A stretch of DNA of 64,000 nucleotides from Opitutaceae bacterium (GTDB lineage: Bacteria > Verrucomicrobiota > Verrucomicrobiia > Opitutales > Opitutaceae), in the NCBI GenBank assembly GCA_016794785.1, contig JAEUHC010000007.1:107710-171709 (forward strand), given 5' to 3'. Positions within the stretch are counted from its first letter, which is position 1; each line of letters starts with the position of its first letter. A program made the position numbers and the translations under genes. Below are positions 29,481 through 37,512 of this stretch, one piece after another. The notes under the pieces were generated by a model that saw only the letters and a program-made list of their open reading frames with translations, was not told the DNA's origin and made no database searches.

Positions 29481-29499
29481 CGCCCGCAAGCTTGCGCCC
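29481..29499. repeat. GC-rich hairpin upstream of the sigma factor gene
   Basis: A near-palindrome cgcccgcaagcttgcgccc is centred on aagctt and ends directly before the proposed GTG start of the sigma gene. Another inverted repeat (gcggagagcc/ggctctgcg) lies just upstream near 29432-29453. They may terminate transcription from the DUF1552 gene or belong to the dispersed hairpin families. Confidence 0.45.
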
Positions 29500-30066
29500 G
29501 TGGATTCACCCCGATCCGAAACCTCCCGCGCCTTGCCTGCGGCGGGCATCCCGCAGTGGTATGCGGACGAGGTGCAGCCGCACGAATCCATGCTGCGGGC
29601 ATGGCTGAGCAGCCGGTTTCCCGGGGTCGCCGATGTCGAGGATATCGTGCAGGAGGCGGTGTTGCGCGTGCTGCGCGCCCGGGAAAACGGCCCGGTGCTT
29701 TCGGCCAAGGCGCTGTTATTCGTCGCCGGGCGCAACCTCGCGCTCAACCGGCTACGTGATCGCGAAAGAAAACCCACGGAACCTTTGGGGGATTTTGATC
29801 TCGGCGGGGTCTTGGATGAGCATGAGGACATCCGTGAGACCGTTGCCCGGCTGGAGGAATTTCGCGTGCTGATCGACGCGATCCAGGCCCTGCCGGAGCG
29901 CTGCCGGCAGGTGATGACGCTGCGCCGCATCTATGGCCTTCCGCAAAAGGTGGTCGCCGCGCGGCTCGGCATCTCCGAGCACACGGTCGAGACGCAGAGC
30001 GCCATCGGCTTGGACAAGTGCGCGGAGTTTTTCCGCGCGCGCGGCCATTTTTCCCGCTGCCCATGA
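29500..30066 (+). CDS. ECF/FecI-like RNA polymerase sigma factor
   Basis: 188-residue sigma-70 family protein of the extracytoplasmic function type. Region 2 includes VADVEDIVQEAVLRVLRARE, the linker is acidic, and region 4 has ALPERCRQVMTLRRIYGLPQ followed by the helix-turn-helix VVAARLGISEHTVETQSAIGL. The GTG at 29500 gives MDSPRSETSR; the first in-frame ATG (29590) would remove part of region 2, so GTG is preferred. It overlaps the fecR-like gene by four bases (ATGA at 30063-30066), the usual FecI-FecR arrangement, and the TonB receptor after that completes a surface-signalling cassette. Confidence 0.88.
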   Translation: MDSPRSETSRALPAAGIPQWYADEVQPHESMLRAWLSSRFPGVADVEDIVQEAVLRVLRARENGPVLSAKALLFVAGRNLALNRLRDRERKPTEPLGDFDLGGVLDEHEDIRETVARLEEFRVLIDAIQALPERCRQVMTLRRIYGLPQKVVAARLGISEHTVETQSAIGLDKCAEFFRARGHFSRCP

Positions 30067-31100
30067 ACCGGGAAATGAGATCGGCCGAGCCCACCCGCGC
30101 CATCGCTCACGAGGCCGCCCTCTGGGTCGTGCGACACGAGCGCGGGCTCACGCCGGCGGAGCAGGACGCGTTTTCCCAATGGCTCTCGGCTGATCCTCGC
30201 CACGGCGAAGTGTGGCGGGACCGGCGATGGGCGTGGCGGGAGTTTGACCGCATCGCGGGATTGCCCGCGGTCGTCCCCGCCGCGCCCGATCCCGATCTGC
30301 TCGCGCCGCGCGGGATGTTTTCATCCCGCGGGCACTCGCGTTGGCTGGCCCGGAGTCTCGTTCTCGCCGCGGCGGCGGTGATGGCCGGGATGATTTTGAT
30401 TCCGGCCGATCATTCATCCGACACTGAGCCCGCGCGTGCCCTCTCGACCGCGCTGGCTGCGCCTTGCGAGCGCCTCGTGCTGGATGACGGATCGGTCGTC
30501 GAGCTCAACCGCGGTGCGAGGCTGACGGTGGAGTTTTCCCCGGGACTGAGACGGGTGCGGCTGGAGCGAGGGGAGGCCCATTTCGTGGTCGCGAAGGACT
30601 CGGCGCGACCGTTCGTCGTCGATGCGGCGGGCGTGACGGCCCGCGCCGTCGGCACGGCCTTTAATGTCCGGTTGGCTGCGGCCAGCGTCGAGGTGGTCGT
30701 GACCGAGGGGAGGGTGGCGCTCGGCCGCGCAGCCGATGCGCCGGGAGTCCCGGAGGCGCGCCTGCTTGAGGCGCGGCAGCGTGCGGTGCTGCCGCTCGAT
30801 CATGCCGCGCCGACCGACCCGGTCTCGGACCTTACGGAAACGGACTTGGCGCAACACCTCGCGTGGCAGCCGCGGTTTCTTGATTTTTCGGATGCGCCGC
30901 TCGGTGAAGTCGTGGCACGGCTGAATCAGCGCAACCCGGTCCAACTCGTTCTCGCCGCGCCGGCGCTCCGCGAACTGCGGATTAACGCGACCATCCGCTC
31001 GGACAACATCGAGGGGTTCGTGCGGCTCCTCGAGTCCGCTTTCGATCTGCGCGCCGAGTGGCGCAGTGAAACTGAGATTGCGCTCCGGCCCGGCCGTTGA
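30063..31100 (+). CDS. FecR-family anti-sigma regulator with C-terminal STN-like domain
   Basis: Inner-membrane regulator predicted to hold the adjacent sigma factor until signalled by the TonB receptor. The 345-residue product has a cytoplasmic DUF4880-type N-terminus (AHEAALWVVRHERGLTPAEQ, DPRHGEVWRDRRWAWREF) and a single transmembrane helix near residues 100-118 (SLVLAAAAVMAGMIL). The periplasmic FecR domain follows (LVLDDGSVVELNRGARL, VVDAAGVTARAVGTAFNVRL). The last 85 residues (FLDFSDAPLGEVVARLNQRN, LRELRINATIRSDNIEGFVRLL) resemble an STN/DUF4974 domain. It starts within the sigma stop codon and ends 93 bases before the receptor start. Confidence 0.9.
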   Translation: MNREMRSAEPTRAIAHEAALWVVRHERGLTPAEQDAFSQWLSADPRHGEVWRDRRWAWREFDRIAGLPAVVPAAPDPDLLAPRGMFSSRGHSRWLARSLVLAAAAVMAGMILIPADHSSDTEPARALSTALAAPCERLVLDDGSVVELNRGARLTVEFSPGLRRVRLERGEAHFVVAKDSARPFVVDAAGVTARAVGTAFNVRLAAASVEVVVTEGRVALGRAADAPGVPEARLLEARQRAVLPLDHAAPTDPVSDLTETDLAQHLAWQPRFLDFSDAPLGEVVARLNQRNPVQLVLAAPALRELRINATIRSDNIEGFVRLLESAFDLRAEWRSETEIALRPGR

Positions 31101-31193
31101 GGTGACGGCATGGCTCTTCGGAGCACGGGAGATTTTTTCCGCATTTTTGGCGATGGGTTCACGGAAGTGGTCCGGTCCGGGGTCTTAGGAGCG

Positions 31194-34100
31194 ATGAACC
31201 GTCCTGACCCCTCGTCCCCCTCGCGCGTCCGCCGTGCCGGACTCGCCACTGTCCTGTTTCTCGCCTCGGTGTTCGGCGCATTGGCCGCGACGGCCGAGAC
31301 AGCGCGTAATTTCAATGTGCCGGCCGGTGAGGCGCGCGAGACGCTAAAGCGCTTCGCCGCCCAGGCCGAGGTCGAGATTGCCTTTCCCAGCGCCAACACC
31401 CTCGCGGTGCGCACCAACGCCGTCACGGGCCGATTCACGCCGCAGGAAGCCATCGACGCCCTGCTCGCCGGCACGGGCTTGGGCGCCACGCGCGAGCCGA
31501 CGACCGGCGCCTACGCGGTGCGTCCGGTGGCCCCGGCGGTGACCGGCCTTCGCCCGGCCAGTGCGCGGCCGGCGGTCGTCCGGGCTGATTCCGGCGAGCG
31601 CTCCGAAAACGAGACCGTCACGCTGAATCCCTTTGTCGTCAGCGAAAACGACGCGGTCGGCTACTCCGCCGCCAGCACGCTGGCCGGCACGCGCATCAAC
31701 ACGGCGCTGCGCGACGTGGGTGCGGCCATCAGCATCATCACGCCTGAGTTTCTCGCCGACACGGCTTCCACCAACTTGGGCGAGCTGCTCTCGCTCACCA
31801 CGGCGACGGAGGTCGGCGGAGTCTTCGGCAACTTCGCCGGTGGCGGGACCGAGTCCGGCCGCCCCGACCAATCCGAGAGCCGTGAAAACCCGCAGGCCAA
31901 CAATCGCGTGCGCGGCATCGGCGCGGCCACGACCACCCGCGACTATTTTCTGACGGACATCCCGTTCGACGCCTACAATTCCTCCGGCGTCACGATCGCC
32001 CGCGGGCCGAACTCACTGCTCTTTGGCATCGGCAACCCCGCCGGCATCATCGAAGGCTCGATCATCCATCCTCAGCTCCAGCGCAACCGCACGGTGATTG
32101 GCGCCCGCTTCGGCTCCGAGGACTCCTACCGCGCCACCCTCGATCTCAACCGCGTGCTGGTGAAGAACCGTTTCGCGTTCCGCCTCGCCACGGTCAACGA
32201 GCAGAATAATTTCCAGCAGAAACCCGCGTTCGACCGCAAGCGCCGCGGTTACATCTCGCTCGAAGGCGTGCTCCGCGACGGGAAGGCCGCAAGCTGGATC
32301 GGCAAGACCAGCCTCCGGGTCTCCGGCGAGATGGGCGACAGCCAGTCGAACCCCGTCAACGTCATCCCGCCCGTCAACACGATGTTGAACTTCTTCCAGG
32401 CACCCAACCCCGCGATCGCCTCGATGCCCGGGACCAACCTCGATTCGCGTCTCGTGCTTGGCTCGCCCACCTATTCCTACCGGCCCAAAGTCACGGTGGA
32501 CAACCGCCAGAGCTCATCCGCCATCGTCGCCGCCAATCCCGGCATCGGCGTCCCTTACTTCATTCAGATTCCCCTCGTCTTCGACGCCGCCAACCAGAGC
32601 ACGCCCGGCTACTCCACCTCCAACAATCCCGCGCTCGCCGGCATCGCGGGCATCATGGGCCGCATCCGCTACGCGCAGAATCCGAATCGCCGGGATGCCA
32701 TCGACACGTTCTACAGCGGCACGGTGGTGCCGACCGGCTTCGTCGCCTACACGATCCAGAACCGCGACATCTTCGACTACCGCAAAAACCTGCTCAGCGG
32801 CGGCCTGAACCACATCGATCAAGTCTTTCAGGTCGGCAACGTCGCGTTCACCCAGGAACTCTTCGGCGGCCGCGGCGGCTTCGAGCTCGCCTACGACCAG
32901 CAAAAGACGCGCTCGACGCGCCTGCTGCCCTTTTCGTTCGGCAACAATGGCGGCGGCTCGCCGGCCAGCGGCATCTCCATCGATGTCGCCCAATATCTCT
33001 CCAACGACCAGCCCAACCCCAACGTGGGCCGCCCGTTCATCGACCAGCAGGGCATCACGGATCGCACGCAGACCGGCACCCGCGAAGCGTTTCGCGCCAC
33101 GGCCTTCTACAAACTCAACCTCGAGGAGCGCGGCAAAAAACTTTTCGGCCTGCCGCTCGGTAATCACATCTTCACCGGCCTCCATACCCGCAACCGCAAC
33201 GACGCCTCCACGTTTAACTACGCCACGGGCTGGACCAGCGCGACCCGCAACCTGAACACCGACGTGTTTCAGGCCGCCATCGGCAGCAACTTCCGCACGA
33301 CGCCCATCGTGCAGCAGTATCTCGGGCCCTCCGTCCTGAACGCGAATTCCATCAATGATGTTCGCATCACCAATGTCGTGACGGCGCGGGTGCCTCAGAC
33401 GGGTGATGCCTACAATGTCAGCTTTTTCGATTTTACGAATAAACTGATGGTCACCGAGCCGCTCTCCGTCCTGCGGTTTCTTAACGGCAATTCCAAGAGC
33501 CGCCAGCTGATCGACTCCCAGTCCCTCAGCCTGAAGAGCGACTTCTTCAAGAACCACCTCGTGGGTGTCATCGGCTGGCGCTGGGACCATTTGCAGACCT
33601 TCTCGAGCGTGGGCAACCGTCGCAACGCGGACGACACGCTGGACAACTCCGCCCTGAGGCTCGACTCGACCCCCAACCTCGATGAGCGCGGCCGCAATTT
33701 CACCTGGAGCGCGGTGGGTCGCGTGCCGCGTTTCCTCACGAGGAAGCTGCCCCTCGGCATCGAACTCGGCGGTTTCTACAACTCGTCCGGCAACTTCAAC
33801 CCCGTCAACGTCCGCACCAACCTGAACGGCCAGATCATCGACGCGCCCGCCGGCACGACCAAGGAGTATGGCATCCTCATCGAGTTTCTCGATCGCCGCG
33901 TGTCGCTCCGCGTGAATAAGTTTCACACCATCCAGACCAGCAGCAGCAACAACGCGCAGGGCGCCACGAGCGGGGTTTACGGTTATCCCAATTTCATGAT
34001 GAGCCGCTACGTGACGGCGCAGTCCCAAGGCATCGCGTTCAACACGATCCCAGGCGTCACGGCTGCCGGCTACAATTCCTACGAGCAGCTTTACGCCGCT

Positions 34101-34955
34101 TTTCAGCAGCTGCACCCGGAGCCAACGCGCACCTTGAACAACCTGCGGCTCAACGCCGCCGGCAACAACACGCTCACCAACGGCATCGCTGGCCTCACCG
34201 ACACGAGCGACCTCGACGCGCGTGGCCTGGAGACGGAATTGGTCGGCAATATCACGCCTCACTGGCGGGTGTCCTTCAACGTCGCGAAACAGGAGACCGT
34301 TGTCAGCGGCTCGGCCAAGCTCACCAAGCAGGTCGCCGACGCCGTCTATGCGAATCTCGTGAAGTTCAACCTGCTCGGCATCGACCAGGGCCCCGCGCTC
34401 CCCGAGCGCCAGACGGCCGCGACGCGGTTTGCCAGCAACGTCGGCAATCCACTCGCGGCGACGCTCGCCCGTGATGGCGCGGTTTCTCCCGAGCAGCGGA
34501 AATGGCGCGCGAACTTCACCACGACCTACGATTTCCGGGGCCTCGAGCATCCCATCCTGAAGGCCATGAGCGTCGGCACCTCCGTGCGCTGGCAGGGCAA
34601 GATCGCCATTGGCGCGCCTTTCCTCACCGGTCAGGCGCTGAAGGAGAAAATCGTCGCGACCAACAAACTCTACACAAGCACCAGCCAGATCGCCGACAAC
34701 GATCCCGTGATGCAGACCCAGTTCCCCGACCTCGAACATCCTTTCTACGGTCCCGAGGAGCTCGCCGGCGACGTGTGGGCGAGCTACCGCCGCCGGATTT
34801 TCAAGAACATCGATTGGCGCCTCCAACTCAACGTCCGTAACGCCTGGGGCAACAGCAAGGATATCCCCGTCACCGCCAATCCCGACGGCAGCATCGCCGT
34901 CATCCGCATCCCGAACGAGACGCGTTGGACGCTTTCGAGCACGTTCTCGTTCTGA
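31194..34955 (+). CDS. TonB-dependent outer-membrane receptor with N-terminal STN domain
   Basis: Imports a siderophore, cobalamin or glycan ligand across the outer membrane. The ATG at 31194 gives a clean signal peptide (AGLATVLFLASVFGALAAT); an earlier in-frame ATG at 31110 would add 28 unlikely residues. An aggag lies two bases before the chosen ATG, one of the few purine-rich leaders here. Domains of the 1253 residues: STN secretin-like signalling domain (about 35-105), a NPFVVSENDAVGYSAASTLAGTR linker common in Verrucomicrobia receptors, plug (about 150-260, with GIGNPAGIIEGSI), and a 22-strand barrel ending in aromatic F (TFSF). The substrate is unknown. With the upstream sigma and FecR genes it forms a transmembrane signalling unit. 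Confidence 0.92.
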   Translation: MNRPDPSSPSRVRRAGLATVLFLASVFGALAATAETARNFNVPAGEARETLKRFAAQAEVEIAFPSANTLAVRTNAVTGRFTPQEAIDALLAGTGLGATREPTTGAYAVRPVAPAVTGLRPASARPAVVRADSGERSENETVTLNPFVVSENDAVGYSAASTLAGTRINTALRDVGAAISIITPEFLADTASTNLGELLSLTTATEVGGVFGNFAGGGTESGRPDQSESRENPQANNRVRGIGAATTTRDYFLTDIPFDAYNSSGVTIARGPNSLLFGIGNPAGIIEGSIIHPQLQRNRTVIGARFGSEDSYRATLDLNRVLVKNRFAFRLATVNEQNNFQQKPAFDRKRRGYISLEGVLRDGKAASWIGKTSLRVSGEMGDSQSNPVNVIPPVNTMLNFFQAPNPAIASMPGTNLDSRLVLGSPTYSYRPKVTVDNRQSSSAIVAANPGIGVPYFIQIPLVFDAANQSTPGYSTSNNPALAGIAGIMGRIRYAQNPNRRDAIDTFYSGTVVPTGFVAYTIQNRDIFDYRKNLLSGGLNHIDQVFQVGNVAFTQELFGGRGGFELAYDQQKTRSTRLLPFSFGNNGGGSPASGISIDVAQYLSNDQPNPNVGRPFIDQQGITDRTQTGTREAFRATAFYKLNLEERGKKLFGLPLGNHIFTGLHTRNRNDASTFNYATGWTSATRNLNTDVFQAAIGSNFRTTPIVQQYLGPSVLNANSINDVRITNVVTARVPQTGDAYNVSFFDFTNKLMVTEPLSVLRFLNGNSKSRQLIDSQSLSLKSDFFKNHLVGVIGWRWDHLQTFSSVGNRRNADDTLDNSALRLDSTPNLDERGRNFTWSAVGRVPRFLTRKLPLGIELGGFYNSSGNFNPVNVRTNLNGQIIDAPAGTTKEYGILIEFLDRRVSLRVNKFHTIQTSSSNNAQGATSGVYGYPNFMMSRYVTAQSQGIAFNTIPGVTAAGYNSYEQLYAAFQQLHPEPTRTLNNLRLNAAGNNTLTNGIAGLTDTSDLDARGLETELVGNITPHWRVSFNVAKQETVVSGSAKLTKQVADAVYANLVKFNLLGIDQGPALPERQTAATRFASNVGNPLAATLARDGAVSPEQRKWRANFTTTYDFRGLEHPILKAMSVGTSVRWQGKIAIGAPFLTGQALKEKIVATNKLYTSTSQIADNDPVMQTQFPDLEHPFYGPEELAGDVWASYRRRIFKNIDWRLQLNVRNAWGNSKDIPVTANPDGSIAVIRIPNETRWTLSSTFSF

Positions 34956-35004
34956 GCCGCGGCGATTTTGGCCGCATTATATCAACGTCCCTTTGCTTTA
35001 GGCC

Positions 35005-35050
35005 TGTCATTGCGAGCAGCGGAGCGACGAAGCAATCCAGCTGGATTGCC
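35005..35050. repeat. Dispersed gtcattgcgag-type palindromic repeat
   Basis: The stretch contains tgtcattgcgagcagcgg, gcgacgaagcaatcc and a perfect 18-base palindrome (35032-35049, gcaatccagctggattgc). Very similar gtcattgcgagc...gaagcaatc elements are known as dispersed repeats in many unrelated bacteria. It lies in the gap of about 210 bases between the receptor stop and the tRNA-Arg 3' end, where I see no gene. Confidence 0.7.
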
Positions 35051-35163
35051 ACGGCGCGCTGCGTGCACACCGCAAAGACAAAGGCCCAAAAGGAAGCGGA
35101 CGTTGGTATTAACAGTGCGCGCGCTTTGGCATGATGCAGCGCCGGGACTCCTTTGCGGGCGCA

Positions 35164-35240
35164 TGGCGCGGTGGGCGAGACTCGAACTCGCGACCATCGG
35201 TTTAGAAAACCGATGCTCTATCCTGCTGAGCTACCACCGC
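35164..35240 (-). tRNA. tRNA-Arg (anticodon TCT)
   Basis: Read on the minus strand, a full cloverleaf folds. The acceptor is GCGGTGG/CCACCGC, the D-arm is GCTC...GAGC, the anticodon stem is TCGGT/ACCGA with loop TTTCTAA, and the T-arm is GCGAG TTCGAGT CTCGC. The discriminator is G and CCA is encoded (35164-35166). The anticodon TCT reads AGA/AGG. It is oriented head to head with tRNA-Asp, 107 bases apart. Confidence 0.95.
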
Positions 35241-35298
35241 GAAAATCGCGCAGGGACGAGTAGTTTTCACCGAGGAAGCGGACAAGGGAAAACCGCGC

Positions 35299-35326
35299 TT
35301 GACTCAACCTCTCGCGAACCTACGTT
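35299..35326 (+). promoter_or_regulatory. Candidate promoter of tRNA-Asp
   Basis: TTGACT (35299-35304) and TACGTT (35321-35326) are separated by 16 bases, 21 bases upstream of the mature tRNA 5' end. The -35 match is five of six; the -10 is weaker. It lies between the two divergent tRNA genes. Confidence 0.5.
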
Positions 35327-35347
35327 CCGCCTCCTTTCCCATTTCAC

Positions 35348-35424
35348 GGGGTGGTAGCTCAGCTGGTTAGAGCGTCTGCCTGTCACGCAGAAGGTCGCGG
35401 GTTCGAGTCCCGTCCATCCCGCCA
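35348..35424 (+). tRNA. tRNA-Asp (anticodon GTC)
   Basis: The cloverleaf has acceptor GGGGTGG/CCATCCC (one G-U pair), a D-arm with GCTCAGCTGGTTAGAGC, anticodon stem TCTGC/GCAGA with loop CTGTCAC (anticodon GTC), T-arm GCGGG TTCGAGT CCCGT, discriminator G and encoded CCA at 35422-35424. This is a standard single-copy-type tRNA-Asp. Confidence 0.96.
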
Positions 35425-35446
35425 TTTCTCCTTCGAGGAGAGTGGA

Positions 35447-35474
35447 CCCGGTCCCAAAGCCGGGCGTTTTATTT
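35447..35474 (+). terminator. Probable terminator after tRNA-Asp
   Basis: A short stem cccgg/ccggg (35447-35451 and 35460-35464) with an eight-base loop is followed by cgTTTTATTT. The stem is modest but the position 22 bases after the CCA end is right. Its T-tract overlaps the stop codon of the convergent gene. Confidence 0.55.
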
Positions 35475-35945
35475 CCCGGGCGCCGCGGCGTCGGGGAATC
35501 GGTAAGTGGTATTAAAGATGAGTTCGATGCGCTTCGAAACAAAGACTCGAACCTTGATCGCGCCGTGCGGCGCGCCGGGCTCGGCGGGTGTGGCGTGACC
35601 CTCGACCCGGCGCTCGTCGCCATGGGTCGCGACAGCTTGGCCGCTGAACGTCACCCGCTCACCCCGCTCAAGCTGGCGCAACATGGCGTCGGAAATCTCC
35701 ACCCGCAGCCGGCCGGTCTCGTTTTGAAAGAAGAACGGGAAGACCTTCGCCGCATAACTCGACTCGTAGGCGCCGCCCGTGCGGGTGAACGTCGGCATCG
35801 TCATCGAAACGCTCCCGATGTAGATCGAGGTCCGGGTGGGCGCGATCTCAACGCGGTCGTAGGGCCGCAGATCGGGCTCGCTCGCGACGGCACTCCCGGC
35901 GAGCGCGAGGGTGAGCGCGAGGACGCGGGCTGAGAGTCGAGTCAT
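35469..35945 (-). CDS. Exported protein of unknown function, 158 aa
   Basis: The ATG at 35945 gives a signal peptide (RLSARVLALTLALAGSAVAS). The mature part is beta-rich: PYDRVEIAPTRTSIYIGSVS, YESSYAAKVFPFFFQNETG, VEISDAMLRQLERGERVTF, GQAVATHGDERRVEGHATP, and an end KRIELIFNTTYRF. It is probably periplasmic. The frame stays open upstream to 36494, but that region is the shadow of argH. No domain family is recognised. It is divergent from argH with 88 bases between, and convergent with tRNA-Asp. Confidence 0.75.
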   Translation of the reverse strand: MTRLSARVLALTLALAGSAVASEPDLRPYDRVEIAPTRTSIYIGSVSMTMPTFTRTGGAYESSYAAKVFPFFFQNETGRLRVEISDAMLRQLERGERVTFSGQAVATHGDERRVEGHATPAEPGAPHGAIKVRVFVSKRIELIFNTTYRFPDAAAPGK

Positions 35946-36033
35946 GAGGTGACTTTGCGGCCGACAAACTGTGCTGCAAGGCGCAGGTTTCAGCGTTGCG
36001 CGTGTCCGCCGCGGGGCGTCATCTCTTCCGGCT

Positions 36034-37434
36034 ATGGCCAAGCCATCCCACGCCACCTGGGGCGGGCGGTTCACCGCCGGTCCCGCCGAGTTGATGCTGC
36101 AGTTCAGCGAGTCTGTCTCGTTTGATCGCCGCCTCGCGCCCTTCGACATCGCCGGCAGCAAGGCCCACTCGGCCATGCTGGCGCACACCGGCCTCATCAC
36201 GGCCAAGGAGCGCGACGCCATCCACGCCGGTCTCGACGCCATCCACGCCGAGATCGTGGCGGGCAAATTCACTTGGGACACCAAGCTCGAGGATGTCCAC
36301 ATGAACATAGAGCAGGCGCTGACCAAGCGCGTGCCCGCCGCCGCCAAGCTCCACACCGCGCGCAGCCGCAACGACCAGATCGCGACGGACATGAGGTTGT
36401 TCTTCAAGCACGCCTGCGCCGTCCTCGCGGAAAAAATCCTCGGCGCCGAGCGCGCGCTCCTCGCGGTCGCCGAGGCCAACCGCGATGTCCTCATCCCCGG
36501 CTACACGCACCTCCAGCGCGCGCAGCCGGTGTTCCTCTCGCACCATCTTTTCGCGTGGCTTGAGATGCTCGACCGCGATCGCGCGCGCTTCGCCGAGGTG
36601 GCGGCGCACGCCAACTGGTGCCCGCTCGGCTCCGGCGCGATCGCCGGCACGACGCTCCCGATCGACCGCGAGTTCACGGCCAAGGCGCTGGGCTTCACCG
36701 ATGCCAAGGGCCGCCCTCAGGTCACGCAGAACTCGATGGACACGGTCGCCGACCGCGATCTGTTCATCGAGTTTGCCTCGGCCTGTGCGCTGTTTGGTGT
36801 GCACATCTCGCGCATCGCGGAGGACCTGATCCTGTGGAGCAGCGCGGAGTTCAAGTTCGTCGAGTTGCCCGATGCCTTCTGCACCGGCTCGTCGTTGATG
36901 CCGCAGAAGAAGAATCCCGACTCCTGCGAGCTGCTCCGTGGCAAATCCGCGCGCCTCCAAGGCAACCTCCACACGCTCCTCACCCTCGCGAAGGGCCTGC
37001 CGCTCACCTACAATCGCGACCTGCAGGAAGACAAGCCGCCGGTCTTCGACAGCTTCGATCAGACGGCGATCTGCGCCGATGTGCTCGCCGGCACGCTCGG
37101 GGGCATGGAGGTGATCAGCGAACGCTGCGCCGCGGCCGTCGCCGATCCGGCGCTGCTCGCGACGGATCTGGCCGACTACCTCGTGCTCAAGGGCGTGGCG
37201 TTTCGCGACGCGCACCATGCGGTCGGCGCCGTCGTGCGTCTCGCCGAGAAGAAGGCGGTCGCGCTCAACGAACTCTCCTTCGCCGACGTGCAGGGCGTGC
37301 ATGCCGCCTTCGCGGAAGACTGGATCGAGGTCTTCGATCTCAAGCGCGCGCTCGCGAAACGCGAAGGCACCGGCATGCCGGGCCCGAAGCAGGTCGCGAA
37401 GCAGTTCGCGCGGTGGAGAAAGGCGCTCAAGTAG
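36034..37434 (+). CDS. argH: Argininosuccinate lyase
   Basis: Splits argininosuccinate into arginine and fumarate, the last step of arginine synthesis. The 466-residue protein of the fumarase/aspartase superfamily has [45 protein letters not shown] and the [19 protein letters not shown] signature near residue 288 with its catalytic Ser loop. The ATG at 36034 ([13 protein letters not shown]) matches the family start; the leader tcatctcttccggct is pyrimidine-rich. The TAG stop is part of a REP-like element (GTAG at 37431). Confidence 0.96.
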   Translation: MAKPSHATWGGRFTAGPAELMLQFSESVSFDRRLAPFDIAGSKAHSAMLAHTGLITAKERDAIHAGLDAIHAEIVAGKFTWDTKLEDVHMNIEQALTKRVPAAAKLHTARSRNDQIATDMRLFFKHACAVLAEKILGAERALLAVAEANRDVLIPGYTHLQRAQPVFLSHHLFAWLEMLDRDRARFAEVAAHANWCPLGSGAIAGTTLPIDREFTAKALGFTDAKGRPQVTQNSMDTVADRDLFIEFASACALFGVHISRIAEDLILWSSAEFKFVELPDAFCTGSSLMPQKKNPDSCELLRGKSARLQGNLHTLLTLAKGLPLTYNRDLQEDKPPVFDSFDQTAICADVLAGTLGGMEVISERCAAAVADPALLATDLADYLVLKGVAFRDAHHAVGAVVRLAEKKAVALNELSFADVQGVHAAFAEDWIEVFDLKRALAKREGTGMPGPKQVAKQFARWRKALK

Positions 37435-37455
37435 GGCGGGGCTGTGACCCGCTCT
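37431..37455. repeat. Single copy of the gggcgggtc-class REP-like hairpin
   Basis: It begins gtagggcggggctgtg and continues acccgctct, with a few mismatches to the copies at 3553, 59044 and 60777. Its second to fourth bases form the argH stop codon. No inverted partner is seen nearby. Confidence 0.7.
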
Positions 37456-37512
37456 CGGACTCCGCGCATGTGAACTGGCGGAACCTGCACTCGTCCGACC
37501 GCACTGTCCGTG

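Noticed and set aside
31110..31193. Earlier in-frame ATG for the TonB receptor
   Set aside because: The extra 28 residues precede a complete signal peptide that starts at 31194, where an aggag also lies just upstream.
35946..36494. Upstream extension of the exported 158-aa protein
   Set aside because: The region is the shadow of argH. The signal peptide begins at the ATG at 35945.
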